A stretch of 54,631 nt of DNA from Selenomonadales bacterium UBA7018 (GTDB taxonomy: Bacteria; Bacillota; Negativicutes; Selenomonadales; Selenomonadaceae), in assembly GCA_002448305.1 (NCBI GenBank), contig DJWY01000017.1, positions 55,044 to 109,674 on the forward strand, given 5' to 3'. Made by a program: the position numbers and the translations under genes. The notes under the pieces are model-generated. The model did not search any database, had not been told where the DNA came from, and saw nothing but the letters and a program-made list of their open reading frames with translations. Shown here one piece after another: positions 23,460 to 32,120 of this stretch (positions within the stretch are counted from its first letter, which is position 1; each line of letters starts with the position of its first letter).

Positions 23460-24806
23460 TTAGCCCCGCGCAGGTTTTAGGCGTTTCATGTGATAAAAGT
23501 ACGCCGCGATTAGAATTATCGTCGTGATTAGCCAGCTTATTGGGTAAACCGCCATTAGCGTTGCGTATGTCGGAATTTTCGCAAACGCCGTAAAGACCCA
23601 CGCCACACGCACGCCGCATACACAAATTAGCGTTATGATTGCGGGTGTCAAAGAAATTCCGTAACCACGCAACGCTCCCGATAAAACTTCCATTGCAACG
23701 TTAATCATTTCGGGCGCGACGATATACCAAAGCCGAATTACGCCAAGCCGTATAACTTCCGGGTCTTCATTGAACAGGCTTAAAACTTCGTCGGCGAAAA
23801 ATAAAATCACAAAGCAAAGCGTCTGCATGAAAAGCGCACTCAAGCCCATTGATACCCAAGTCGCTCGCTTGCAACGTTGTAAATTTCCCGCGCCGTAATT
23901 CTGCCCAACAAAAGTTGTCGCCGCTTGTCCGAAGCCATTCACGACGCAGAAAACATTTATTTCAATCGTGAACGCCGCCGCGCTTGCCGCCATTGCGTCT
24001 GCGCCCAGTGAATTTATCGCCGCTTGAATCAGCAAATTTGACAGCGAAAAAACCATTCCTTGAATCCCCGCCGGCAAGCCTATTCGCACAATCTCGAAAA
24101 GTTCTTCCTTGTCGACAAATAGCGCGTTCAAATGGAGTTTTATGACGCCGTCGGCTTTTAGGAGTTCATAGAATAAAATTATCGCGCTGAAGACGTTAGC
24201 AATGACCGTAGCCGCCGCGACGCCCGCAACGCCCCAATCTAATTGCAGGACGAAAATTAAATTCAGTACGACATTTATGCCGCTTGCCGCCGCCAATGCG
24301 ATTAATGGTGTTCGCGTATCGCCCTTGCTCCGGAAAATCGCCGCTTGAAAATTATAGAAACTTATCGCGGGCAAGCCCAGTAGAAAAATCCGCAAGTAAG
24401 TTTCCGCCATTTCAACGACGCTTTTTGGCACGTCCAGAAAATAAAAAATCGGCGCGACTAAAAATTCCGCGATTATGCAGAAAAAAATTCCGCAAATGCC
24501 CGCTAGGACAAATGCGGTACTAACCGCCGAATGTGCGCGGTCAATTCTTTTTGCTCCAATGTTCTGCGCGATAACGACGTTTGCGCCTAAGCTCAAGCCC
24601 ATCATCAGGCTAACGATTAGCCCGACCATTGAAATATTGTTGCCGACCGCCGCCATTGCGTTTTTCCCGACGAATTGTCCGAGTGTCAAAACGTCTGCGG
24701 CGTTCAAAAGTTGTTGCATGACGCCCGTTAGTGCCAGCGGCAATGCGAAGACAATTATTTTGTCCCATAACGAGCCGTGCAACATATCTATATCTTTTGC
24801 GTTCAA
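23460..24806 (-). CDS. MATE family efflux transporter
   Basis: 448-residue inner-membrane antiporter of the MATE (NorM/DinF) family with twelve hydrophobic segments. FALPLALTGVMQQLLNAADV at the start, VVIAQNIGAKRIDRA after helix 3, and its second-half counterpart FVGQNYGAGNLQRCKRA show the internal duplication. The length is standard, in contrast with the 607-residue MATE fusion at 2418. It ends 11 bp before the groESL -35 box and starts 14 bp after birA, with which it is probably co-transcribed. Substrates cannot be told from sequence. Confidence 0.92.
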   Translation of the reverse strand: MNAKDIDMLHGSLWDKIIVFALPLALTGVMQQLLNAADVLTLGQFVGKNAMAAVGNNISMVGLIVSLMMGLSLGANVVIAQNIGAKRIDRAHSAVSTAFVLAGICGIFFCIIAEFLVAPIFYFLDVPKSVVEMAETYLRIFLLGLPAISFYNFQAAIFRSKGDTRTPLIALAAASGINVVLNLIFVLQLDWGVAGVAAATVIANVFSAIILFYELLKADGVIKLHLNALFVDKEELFEIVRIGLPAGIQGMVFSLSNLLIQAAINSLGADAMAASAAAFTIEINVFCVVNGFGQAATTFVGQNYGAGNLQRCKRATWVSMGLSALFMQTLCFVILFFADEVLSLFNEDPEVIRLGVIRLWYIVAPEMINVAMEVLSGALRGYGISLTPAIITLICVCGVRVAWVFTAFAKIPTYATLMAVYPISWLITTIILIAAYFYHMKRLKPARG

Positions 24807-24819
24807 AAATCCTCCAACC

Positions 24820-25788
24820 TTATCTTATGGAAACATCGCCGGCGTAAACCGTTCGCCGACCTTGCGCGGTCTCAACGACAAGTGCGCCGTCGGAATTTAA
24901 ATCGACAGCTTTGCCCGTAAAAGTTTCGCCGTCGCCCGCCGAAATAACTTGAATCTGCTTGCCGAGCGTCACGTTATATTTTTTCCAACGTTCAATAACT
25001 CTATCGAAGCCCAACGCTTTGACTTCGATATAAAGCTTGTCGAATTCTTCAAGAACTGCGCGGAAAAGGACAACACGCGACAAAGGCTCGCCGCTCATTT
25101 CCAAAAGCGAAGTCGCAACGCCTTGAATTTCTTCCGGAAATTCGTCGCGCTTAATGTTGACGTTGATTCCGACGCCAATAACGAGATAAGTTATCTTGCC
25201 AATTTCGCCGGTCATCTCCGTTAAAATACCGACAAGTTTTCGCCAGTTAAACATAATGTCGTTAGGCCATTTAATTTGGGCTTTAAGGTTAAAACGGTTC
25301 ATCGCCTCAGCGACTGCGACCGCCGCCATTAAAGTACATTTCGGAGCCTCTTTAGGTAAAATTTTCGGGCGTAAAATAACCGAAAACCAAATGCCCTTTC
25401 CACGCGGCGAATAAAAAGTTCTATCGAGACGCCCTTTGCCGCCTGTCTGTTCTTCGGCTACGACAATCGTACCTTCTTCCGCGCCGTGATACGCCAAAGC
25501 CTTAGCGACGCGATTAGTTGAATCGACGGAAGGATAATATTCCATATTCAAGCCGATAATTTTCGTGTCGAGTCCAATTTGAATTTCGCTGGGTAAGAGA
25601 AGGTCGGGAGCGTCCTTGAGTTTGTAGCCACATTTTTCGCGGCTGATAATTTCGTAGCCGTGCTCGCGAAGTTTTTGAATATGTTTCCAGACAGCTGTAC
25701 GAGAAATTTTAAGCTCGCCGGCGATGCTCTCGCCCGAAATAAAATTCTCTCCTGCATTCTTCAACATTTCAACTATCGTTTTTCGCAT
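24820..25788 (-). CDS. birA: Bifunctional biotin-protein ligase / biotin operon repressor
   Basis: 322 residues. An N-terminal helix-turn-helix (ISGESIAGELKISRTAVWKH, about 16-36) is followed by the ligase core: YYPSVDSTN, the biotinyl-AMP loop GKGRLDRTFYSPRGKGIWFS, KWPNDIMFNWRKLVGIL and the GVGINVN strand, then a C-terminal SH3-like domain. It attaches biotin to acceptor carboxylases and can repress biotin genes. The ATG at 25788 follows GAGGTG by 7 nt. It is the first gene of a pair with the MATE gene. Confidence 0.95.
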   Translation of the reverse strand: MRKTIVEMLKNAGENFISGESIAGELKISRTAVWKHIQKLREHGYEIISREKCGYKLKDAPDLLLPSEIQIGLDTKIIGLNMEYYPSVDSTNRVAKALAYHGAEEGTIVVAEEQTGGKGRLDRTFYSPRGKGIWFSVILRPKILPKEAPKCTLMAAVAVAEAMNRFNLKAQIKWPNDIMFNWRKLVGILTEMTGEIGKITYLVIGVGINVNIKRDEFPEEIQGVATSLLEMSGEPLSRVVLFRAVLEEFDKLYIEVKALGFDRVIERWKKYNVTLGKQIQVISAGDGETFTGKAVDLNSDGALVVETAQGRRTVYAGDVSIR

Positions 25789-25836
25789 ATTCAATCACCT
25801 CGCAAAAATTTTATCATAGATAATTTAACTTTTCAA

Positions 25837-26832
25837 TTAGAAGACGGCTTCAATAGTTCCGATAATTTCCCCTCTGTGATTCTTCAACACGGGTGGGAAT
25901 TTTTTATCGAGTTCCGCCGCTTCGTTTTTGGTTAGCAAGTCCAATTTCTTCAGCACAGCGATAGTCATTGGCGTTACCGCCGCATAATCGCCGTCCTCAA
26001 TTTTGAAAGTTATGCCTAAATCGCCGTCCTTAACTGCCAGACAATAAACCGCGTCCGAACCGATTTTAGCGATAATCCTGCCGCCAGTCACTTCAGAGAC
26101 TGCTAAATCAATTCTGCCCGTGCCGGAAATGATTTGCGGATATTTACTCATAGCGTCGCGAATTTTAGTTGCGGCGTCTTCGTATTCGCCCCAATCGCCA
26201 ATTTTCGGCGTGGAAAGTCTCGCGTAGGCAAGCGACATATTATAAATCGGCAGATAGAAAACCGGCACGCCGCAACCGTCAATCCCGATTTCTAATTTAT
26301 CTTCGGGCATTTTCGACGCCATTGCCACATGTTTAAAAATGATTTTCTGTGCTTCGTGCGCGGGCTGGGTGTAGCCTTGATAAGGAACGCCGAGCATCAT
26401 TGACAGCGCGATAATTTGCGAATGTTTACCGGAACAGGGATTATGAACGGGGAGAACTTTTTCGCCCGCCGCGATAAGTTTTTTAAATGCCTTGCCGCTC
26501 ATGGGACGCACGACGCCGCAATCTAAAACGCTTTCATCAAGTCCGAGCTTAGCTAAAATTCCTCTGACAAGCGCGACGTGATTTTCTTCGCCGCTGTGGC
26601 TTGAAACTAAAAGCGCGAGTTCCTCTTCCGTGATATTGTACTTTTCCAGCCCGCCATTTTTAACGAACGGCAACGCTTGAAAGGGTTTTGCGGCACTGCG
26701 CCAGAACATAGGCAAATGCGCATTGCCGACAGAGGCGACGACTTCGCCCTTGCAATTTACCGCCGCAACGTCGCCGCGATGAATATTTTCCACGTGACCT
26801 GCGCGGGTGTAATGCAAAACAATTTCGCTCAT
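25837..26832 (-). CDS. L-asparaginase II family protein (Rhizobium-etli type)
   Basis: 331-residue enzyme of the Asparaginase_II (PF06089) family, unrelated in sequence to the common bacterial asparaginases. Motifs: MFWRSAAKPFQALPFV, LLVSSHSGEENHV, VHNPCSGKHSQIIALS and GIDGCGVPVFYLP, which carry the conserved Ser, Lys and Cys residues. It should hydrolyse asparagine to aspartate and ammonia in the cytoplasm. The start at 26832 has GGGGAATT just upstream. The neighbouring glutamate symporter and amino-acid lyase fit an amino-acid catabolic region. Confidence 0.9.
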   Translation of the reverse strand: MSEIVLHYTRAGHVENIHRGDVAAVNCKGEVVASVGNAHLPMFWRSAAKPFQALPFVKNGGLEKYNITEEELALLVSSHSGEENHVALVRGILAKLGLDESVLDCGVVRPMSGKAFKKLIAAGEKVLPVHNPCSGKHSQIIALSMMLGVPYQGYTQPAHEAQKIIFKHVAMASKMPEDKLEIGIDGCGVPVFYLPIYNMSLAYARLSTPKIGDWGEYEDAATKIRDAMSKYPQIISGTGRIDLAVSEVTGGRIIAKIGSDAVYCLAVKDGDLGITFKIEDGDYAAVTPMTIAVLKKLDLLTKNEAAELDKKFPPVLKNHRGEIIGTIEAVF

Positions 26833-26967
26833 AACAATTCCCCGTATAATCAAAGTAGTAGTTATTAGCGTCCCTCTCCAAGGACGTGCTATAATTCAAA
26901 AGTAGATTAGTTTCAATTTTAATTGCTAATAAGTCAGTAGTCAGTCTCTAATAAACTATTTCCCTAC

Positions 26968-28260
26968 TTACGGGCGAGGCTTGCCGCACTCCGCGCAGAA
27001 TTTTCCTTTGTTGACTGCGCCGCATTCGCATTTCCATTTCCATTCGTTGCTGACGGGTTTTGGCTTGCCGCATTCTGCACAGAATTTTCCTTTGTTGACC
27101 GTGCCGCACTCTGGACATTTCCATTCGTTGACAACGGGTTTAGGTGCTCCACATTCGGCGCAGAAATTCCCGCGATTATCTTCGTGCCCGCAAGCTGAAC
27201 ATTTCCACGTAGGCGGCTTTTGTTGTTGGGGCTGAGCTTGTTGTTGCTGTTGAGCCATAGCGAATAAATTGCCCGCGTTGACGCCGCCCGATTGCGCCGC
27301 CATATTCATTCCCATAAAACCTGTCATAGCTCCCGCCGTATTTTGCGCCGCACTTTGCATAGCATTTGCCTGCGCGGAAGTTAAGACAGCCGCTGCCATA
27401 GCCGGATTTCTCAACGCGCCGCTACGTTGCATTTCCTTAATCATATTGGCATCTTCTTCGCTCGCGCTGACATTCGAGACGCCAAAGGAAACAACTTTCA
27501 AGCCGCGCAGTTCGCCCCATTTGCGGCTAAGAACATCGTTAAGCGCGTCGGCAATTTCGGTTGTATGCGCAGGCAAAGCACTATATCTTATTCCCATTTC
27601 TGAAATTTTCGCAAAAGCGGGTTGCAAAGCTGTCATAAGTTCGGTCTTCAACTGCGCATCAATTTCGGAGCGGTTATAAACGTCCTTGACGTTGCCGCAA
27701 ACATTTGCGTAGAAAAGGACAGGATTAACAATTTTATAACTGTAGGAGCCGAAACATTTAATCGCGATATCGACATCAAGCCCGATATTATAATCGACGA
27801 CGCGGAAGGGAATAGGGCTAGGCGTGCCGTACTTGTTGCCGATAATTTCCTTTGTGTTGAAATAATAAATGCGCTCGTCGCGACCGGTATCGCCGCCGAA
27901 AGTAAAACGGTCTCTTATATTGAAGAAAATATCCTGAATGTTTTCGGCGATAGTTTTGCTACTATTGAAAATTGACGGCTCGGTTGACTTGTCGTAAATG
28001 TATTCGCCGCTGTCGGCGCAAAGTTCGATAACCTTGCCGTTTTGTACGATAATTATGCATTGCCCGTCGTTTACGGAAATTTTCGAGCCGTTCGTAATAA
28101 TATTGTCGTCGCCGTCATTTGAACTCCAACGGCTAGTTTTGCGCCTGTGACCTTTTGCAACTAAAATTTCGGGCGAAAGGCTGTCGCAATAAAAATATTC
28201 TTTCCACTGGTCGCCGAGAACGCCGCTTGCCGCCGCTAATGCCGCTTGAATCAATCCCAT
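26968..28260 (-). CDS. SPFH-domain protein with three C-terminal zinc ribbons
   Basis: 430 residues of the YdjI/virion core protein-like kind. Residues 1-290 are an SPFH (band 7-like) domain with no membrane segment (MGLIQAALAAASGVLGDQWKEY start, KSTEPSIFNSS, FYANVCGNVKDVYNRSEID). Next is an Ala/Met/Gln-rich linker with a poly-Gln tract, then three zinc ribbons from about residue 345, each with a C-x2-C...FCAECG pattern. The third has CECG in place of CPECG. The group often accompanies phage-shock or stress membrane proteins, but none is here. An 81-residue helical gene precedes it by 28 bp. Confidence 0.85.
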   Translation of the reverse strand: MGLIQAALAAASGVLGDQWKEYFYCDSLSPEILVAKGHRRKTSRWSSNDGDDNIITNGSKISVNDGQCIIIVQNGKVIELCADSGEYIYDKSTEPSIFNSSKTIAENIQDIFFNIRDRFTFGGDTGRDERIYYFNTKEIIGNKYGTPSPIPFRVVDYNIGLDVDIAIKCFGSYSYKIVNPVLFYANVCGNVKDVYNRSEIDAQLKTELMTALQPAFAKISEMGIRYSALPAHTTEIADALNDVLSRKWGELRGLKVVSFGVSNVSASEEDANMIKEMQRSGALRNPAMAAAVLTSAQANAMQSAAQNTAGAMTGFMGMNMAAQSGGVNAGNLFAMAQQQQQAQPQQQKPPTWKCSACGHEDNRGNFCAECGAPKPVVNEWKCPECGTVNKGKFCAECGKPKPVSNEWKWKCECGAVNKGKFCAECGKPRP

Positions 28261-28288
28261 AAAAATTTCTCCTTTCAGTTTTTCTAAA

Positions 28289-28534
28289 TCAGAAGTCTTT
28301 ATGTTTTTCGATTTCTTCCTTGAGCTTATCTTCCACGTGCACTTCCGGCAAAGCTAAATTCTCCGCCGCGAAGTTTAAAGCCATATTGATATGTTTTTCC
28401 TTTGTCGTGTCAATTTTTGCGTCGCGAACAATCTGCGCGGCCTCCTCAACTGTCGTAGCGGTCTTTTCGATAAGTTTAGCCAACGTCTCAAGGTGAGAAT
28501 TGAATTGCTCGTTGCTCATTCCTCTGTCAAACAA
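28289..28534 (-). CDS. Small helical protein of unknown function
   Basis: 81 residues from a TTG at 28534 (AGGAAG 8 nt upstream); an ATG five codons later is the alternative but then lies directly against its own AGAGGA. The sequence is strongly charged and helical throughout, without signal peptide or membrane segment: HLETLAKLIEKTATTVEEAA then ENLALPEVHVEDKLKEEIEK. I do not recognise the family. It lies between gltS and the SPFH-zinc-ribbon gene on the same strand with short gaps. Confidence 0.65.
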   Translation of the reverse strand: MFDRGMSNEQFNSHLETLAKLIEKTATTVEEAAQIVRDAKIDTTKEKHINMALNFAAENLALPEVHVEDKLKEEIEKHKDF

Positions 28535-28551
28535 TGATAAAACTTCCTTCC

Positions 28552-29742
28552 TTAGATAAAGTTTATGAAAAATGTAATCGTCAAGCTGTTAATAAAATCG
28601 GCGAACATGGAACCGACAATCGGAACCAAGATATAAGCTTTGACTGACGGCGCAAATTTCGTTGTCAAAACTTGCATGTTAGCCATAGCGTTAGGCGTCG
28701 CGCCCATACCGAAGCCGCAACTGCCCGCAGATAAAATCGCCGCGTCGTAATCGCGCCCTAATACGTTGAAAATTACCAGATACGCGAACAGGAACATTAA
28801 AACCGTCTGCCCGACTAAAAGCACCACGAGCGGCAGGGCAAGTTCCGCTAATTGCCAGAGTTTTAACGTTATCATCGCGATTCCCAAGAATAGCGAAAGG
28901 CAAATGCCGCCAATATCATTTATTTCGCCGATATGAACTGTGAATGCGCCGGTAAATTCGCTCCAGTTGCGCATAATCGCCGCCACTATCATTGCGCCGA
29001 TATAAATTGGAAATGTCATGCCCGTTTTCGATAACAGCATTGAAACGACCGTGCCGATACCCATTGCCAACGCTAATTGATAAGCGGCGGGCGCGTACAT
29101 GCTAACCGAGCGTTCATGCTTCTTTTCTTCTTCGACAAGCGGTGTTTCGTCCGCTTTAACTGCCGTTTTCAATAAATCCTTTCCGAGAATTAATCTTCTG
29201 CCTAAAGGACCGCCCATTAATGAACCCGCAACAAGTCCGAATGTCGCCGCCGCCGTGCAAAGTGTCGTTGCTCCGACAAGCCCTAAATCTTCAAGGACAG
29301 GTCCGAAAGCTCCCGCCGTGCCGTGCCCGCCAACCATCGAAATTGAACCCGTGCAAAGTCCGATAAATGGGCTAATGTTCAAGACGTTTGACAGCCCGAC
29401 CGCTAAAAAGTTCTGGCAGAAAATCAGCGCGCAAACACAGCCTAAGAAAATCAGCAGACTAACGCCGCCTGTCTTCAAAACTTTGACATTCGCTTGAAAG
29501 CCGACCGACGTAAAAAACGCAACCATGCAAACCGTCTTCAACGTCTCGTCGAAGGCAAAACCGATAATTCCTGAAGTATAAAGCGCGCAACTGATAATGG
29601 CAAAGAGCAGACCGCCTACAACCGGCGACGGGATACAGAATGTTTCTAGAAATTGAATGCGACGTTTTAGCATGGCGCCGACGTAGAGCATGACGACCGC
29701 TATCGCCAACGTTTGATACATGTTGAATTCCAGCGTATACAT
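28552..29742 (-). CDS. gltS: Sodium/glutamate symporter (GltS, ESS family)
   Basis: 396-residue Na+-coupled glutamate carrier with ten or more hydrophobic segments. The two re-entrant loop motifs are visible: GLCTGSISMVGGHGTAGAFG near residue 135 and SAGSCGFGMGATPNAMANMQ near residue 345. A charged cytoplasmic loop (VKADETPLVEEEKKHER) divides the halves. The upstream gene, 36 bp away on the same strand, encodes a TAXI-type solute-binding lipoprotein, an unusual partner discussed in the findings. Confidence 0.93.
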   Translation of the reverse strand: MYTLEFNMYQTLAIAVVMLYVGAMLKRRIQFLETFCIPSPVVGGLLFAIISCALYTSGIIGFAFDETLKTVCMVAFFTSVGFQANVKVLKTGGVSLLIFLGCVCALIFCQNFLAVGLSNVLNISPFIGLCTGSISMVGGHGTAGAFGPVLEDLGLVGATTLCTAAATFGLVAGSLMGGPLGRRLILGKDLLKTAVKADETPLVEEEKKHERSVSMYAPAAYQLALAMGIGTVVSMLLSKTGMTFPIYIGAMIVAAIMRNWSEFTGAFTVHIGEINDIGGICLSLFLGIAMITLKLWQLAELALPLVVLLVGQTVLMFLFAYLVIFNVLGRDYDAAILSAGSCGFGMGATPNAMANMQVLTTKFAPSVKAYILVPIVGSMFADFINSLTITFFINFI

Positions 29743-29778
29743 AAAATCACTTCCTTTCTAGGAACTAGTAACTAGGGA

Positions 29779-30783
29779 CTAGTCTTGGCTGGCTTTGACG
29801 CCGTCGCTTGATTTGCCGCTATAGACGTTGACCTTGACGCCCTGCGCCTCATAAAATTTCGCCGCGCCCGCATGGAAACTCGAAGGTATATCTTGCACGG
29901 CATATTCATTCGTCAACTTGTCGCTAGAATTGTGCGGGAGTTTGTCAGCGTTCTTGAAAACAAATTCGATAAGGTAAGCAACTTCTTCGTCCTTTAAATC
30001 GGTGCTCGCGACCAAAACCGCCTTAACGCCGATTGTCGAAATGTCTTCAGTCTGTCCGGCGTAGGTGTTCGCGGGAATTGTGCAACGGGTGTAGCCCTTG
30101 TAAAGCTTCATCATGTTATTTTGAACGTCGGGAGCGATTGACAAAAGCCGAATTTCCTTTTTGGTGGCAAGGTCAGCGATAGCGGCAGTGGGTGCGCCCG
30201 CCGTTATGAAGAAGGCGTCAATTTGCCCCTTAGCAAGAGCCGCCGCCGAATCAGAGAAAGATAAATAGCTCGGCTCCAACATCTCGAAAGTTAAGCCGTG
30301 CGCCATTAAAATTTGTTCAGAATTTTGCAGAACACCCGATTCGCGCTCGCCGACTGAAACTCTTTTGCCAACTAGGTCGCCGACTTCCATAATGCCAGAA
30401 TTCTTAGTGACGATAATTTGACAAGCTTCAGTATAAAGCCCTGCAACCGCCGCATAACCGACGCCCGGACCCGCCGCCGCAAATACTCCGCGACCGTTAA
30501 TGGCATTGGAAAGAGTGTCGCTTTGAACTATCGCTACGTCAAGAAATTTTTCGCGCAAAAGTCTAAGGTTAGCGGCGGAACCTGCAGTTGTCTTAACGTC
30601 AAGTGCGTGCCCTTTGTCCTCTGCTTGAATCAACTTTGCAAGCTCGGAGCCGTAAGCGTAATACATGCCGCCGGTGCCGCCCGTGCCTAAGCGCGTCGCA
30701 TTAGTTCCGACTTTTTCGCCGCCGCCGCAACCAACACAAAGCGCGATTATCGGCAGGAGAAGTAAGAGTTTAAAAGCCTTCAT
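29779..30783 (-). CDS. TAXI-family solute-binding lipoprotein
   Basis: 334 residues. The signal peptide ends in ALCVGCGG (lipidated Cys near residue 19). The mature protein is a periplasmic binding fold of the TRAP-associated TAXI type: RLGTGGTGGMYYAYGSELAKLI, a DVKTTAGSAANLRLL segment, AIVQSDTL and GERESGVLQNSEQILMAHGL. Such proteins normally deliver substrates such as glutamate or 2-oxoglutarate to a fused DctQM membrane protein. No TRAP membrane gene is in the window; the adjacent gene is gltS. GGAGG precedes the ATG. Confidence 0.92.
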   Translation of the reverse strand: MKAFKLLLLLPIIALCVGCGGGEKVGTNATRLGTGGTGGMYYAYGSELAKLIQAEDKGHALDVKTTAGSAANLRLLREKFLDVAIVQSDTLSNAINGRGVFAAAGPGVGYAAVAGLYTEACQIIVTKNSGIMEVGDLVGKRVSVGERESGVLQNSEQILMAHGLTFEMLEPSYLSFSDSAAALAKGQIDAFFITAGAPTAAIADLATKKEIRLLSIAPDVQNNMMKLYKGYTRCTIPANTYAGQTEDISTIGVKAVLVASTDLKDEEVAYLIEFVFKNADKLPHNSSDKLTNEYAVQDIPSSFHAGAAKFYEAQGVKVNVYSGKSSDGVKASQD

Positions 30784-30803
30784 GGTAAAGCCTCCTTTTT
30801 GCT

Positions 30804-30873
30804 AATTAGGAATTAGGAATGAGGAATTAAAAAGCCAAAATCATTCCTAATTCCTACTTCCTAATTCCTAATT
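30804..30873. repeat. AGGAATTA-type inverted repeat reaching into the dpaL end
   Basis: AATTAGGAATTAGGAATGAGG on the left is complementary to CCTAATTCCTACTTCCTAATTCC on the right, around an AAAAAGCCAAAATC loop. The right arm overlaps the last codons and stop of the diaminopropionate lyase gene. Confidence 0.75.
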
Positions 30874-31990
30874 GCCTTTTGTAGTTGTCGGGGTCGGTAT
30901 CGCCTTCCGTGTTTATGACGAAAATAATTGAGTCTGCGTCAAGGTCAAGGGCGCGGCGAAGTTCCGGAGAATCAAGCGCGGCATTAGCTAAGGCAAAACC
31001 TGCGCAACCCGATTCGCCCGAAATAATTTTTTCCTTAGCTAAAGTTCGCATAGCGTCGGCGGCAATGTCGTCAGAAATTATCGCGGTGTCGGTAGCGTAT
31101 CGGCGTAAAATTTTCCAAGCAAGCTCGCAAGGTGTCGCGCAGTTAAGCCCCGCCATCATCGTTTGACTATTGCCCGTCGCCGAATGAATTTTCCCGTCGC
31201 TAATGCGCATTGTCTCATAAAAGCAAGCAACTTCGGTCGGCTCAACGATTGTTATTCGCGGCGAATTGTCCTTAAAAACTTCGGCGAAAACTGCTGCAAT
31301 CGCGCCCGCCATTGAACCTACGCCCGCTTGCAAGAAAATATGCGTCGGTCGCTGATAATTCATTTGCTCCAATGCTTCATAAGCCAACGTCGAATAGCCA
31401 AGCATAATCTGCGCGGGAATTTCTTCGTAGCCGTCCCACGACGTATCTTGAATCAAATGCCAATGATTTTTCCTCGCAAGCTGAGCCGTGAACTTAACGC
31501 AATCATCGTAAAGCATATCAGTAATTTCAACGGTCGCAGAGCCGGCGTCGCGAACGGCTTGCGCTCGCACTTCGACTGTGCCTTTGGGCATGTAGACATA
31601 AGACTTGCAACCGAAAAGCCCCGCCGCCCAACTTACGCCCTTGCCGTGATTGCCGTCGGTCGTCGTTATAAAAGTCATTTTGGAAAGTGCATCGCGGTGT
31701 TGAAAAATTTCTTCAAGTGTCGGATTATTCAAGCCCAATTCGCGGCTGATAACCGTATAAATCGCCCAGACGCCGCCCAGCCCTTTGAAAGCCTTTAGCC
31801 CAAAACGTTGCGATTCGTCCTTGATAAAAATTGAACGAACGCCCTTAAAATTTTTAAGCTCAACAAGCGGTGTTACTTTGTAAACGTCAAGCGACCTGTG
31901 AAGGTTGCGAATATTTTCCGTTGCGGCGAAGGAGTAAGCCGAAGTATCGACTTCCCCGCCGCGATTTTTATTTAAAACGATCTTAATCAT
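30854..31990 (-). CDS. dpaL: Diaminopropionate ammonia-lyase
   Basis: 378-residue PLP enzyme (YgeX type) that converts 2,3-diaminopropionate to pyruvate and ammonia. The PLP lysine is Lys69 in RFGLKAFKGLGG. TTTDGNHGKGVSWAA, YMPKGTVEVRAQAVRDAGS and the glycine loop QAGVGSMAGAIA are characteristic. INTEGDTDPDNYKRQ closes the domain. The last residues LGIRK and the stop codon are encoded by an AGGAATTA repeat (see findings). AAGGAT precedes the ATG. It lies upstream of the TAXI and gltS genes on the same strand. Confidence 0.93.
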   Translation of the reverse strand: MIKIVLNKNRGGEVDTSAYSFAATENIRNLHRSLDVYKVTPLVELKNFKGVRSIFIKDESQRFGLKAFKGLGGVWAIYTVISRELGLNNPTLEEIFQHRDALSKMTFITTTDGNHGKGVSWAAGLFGCKSYVYMPKGTVEVRAQAVRDAGSATVEITDMLYDDCVKFTAQLARKNHWHLIQDTSWDGYEEIPAQIMLGYSTLAYEALEQMNYQRPTHIFLQAGVGSMAGAIAAVFAEVFKDNSPRITIVEPTEVACFYETMRISDGKIHSATGNSQTMMAGLNCATPCELAWKILRRYATDTAIISDDIAADAMRTLAKEKIISGESGCAGFALANAALDSPELRRALDLDADSIIFVINTEGDTDPDNYKRQLGIRK

Positions 31991-32025
31991 AATAAAAACT
32001 TATCCTTACTTGTTAAATAATTCTC

Positions 32026-32120
32026 AGGTAGCGAAGTGCAACGGAGCGTACCGGCGCGGCGATTTGTCCGAATTGCTAAACGGTCAATCGCGTCAACTGT
32101 TCCGCCGCTTTTAAAGCGGC
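32026..32120 (-). repeat. Dispersed ~95-nt intergenic element, copy 2 (after galU)
   Basis: The hairpin GCCGCTTT-A-AAAGCGGC (32104-32120) begins right after the galU stop codon on the minus strand, followed by the same AACAGTTGACGCG, CGCCGCGCC and GTACGCTCCGTTGC blocks as copies 1 and 3. It fills the galU-dpaL gap. Confidence 0.8.
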
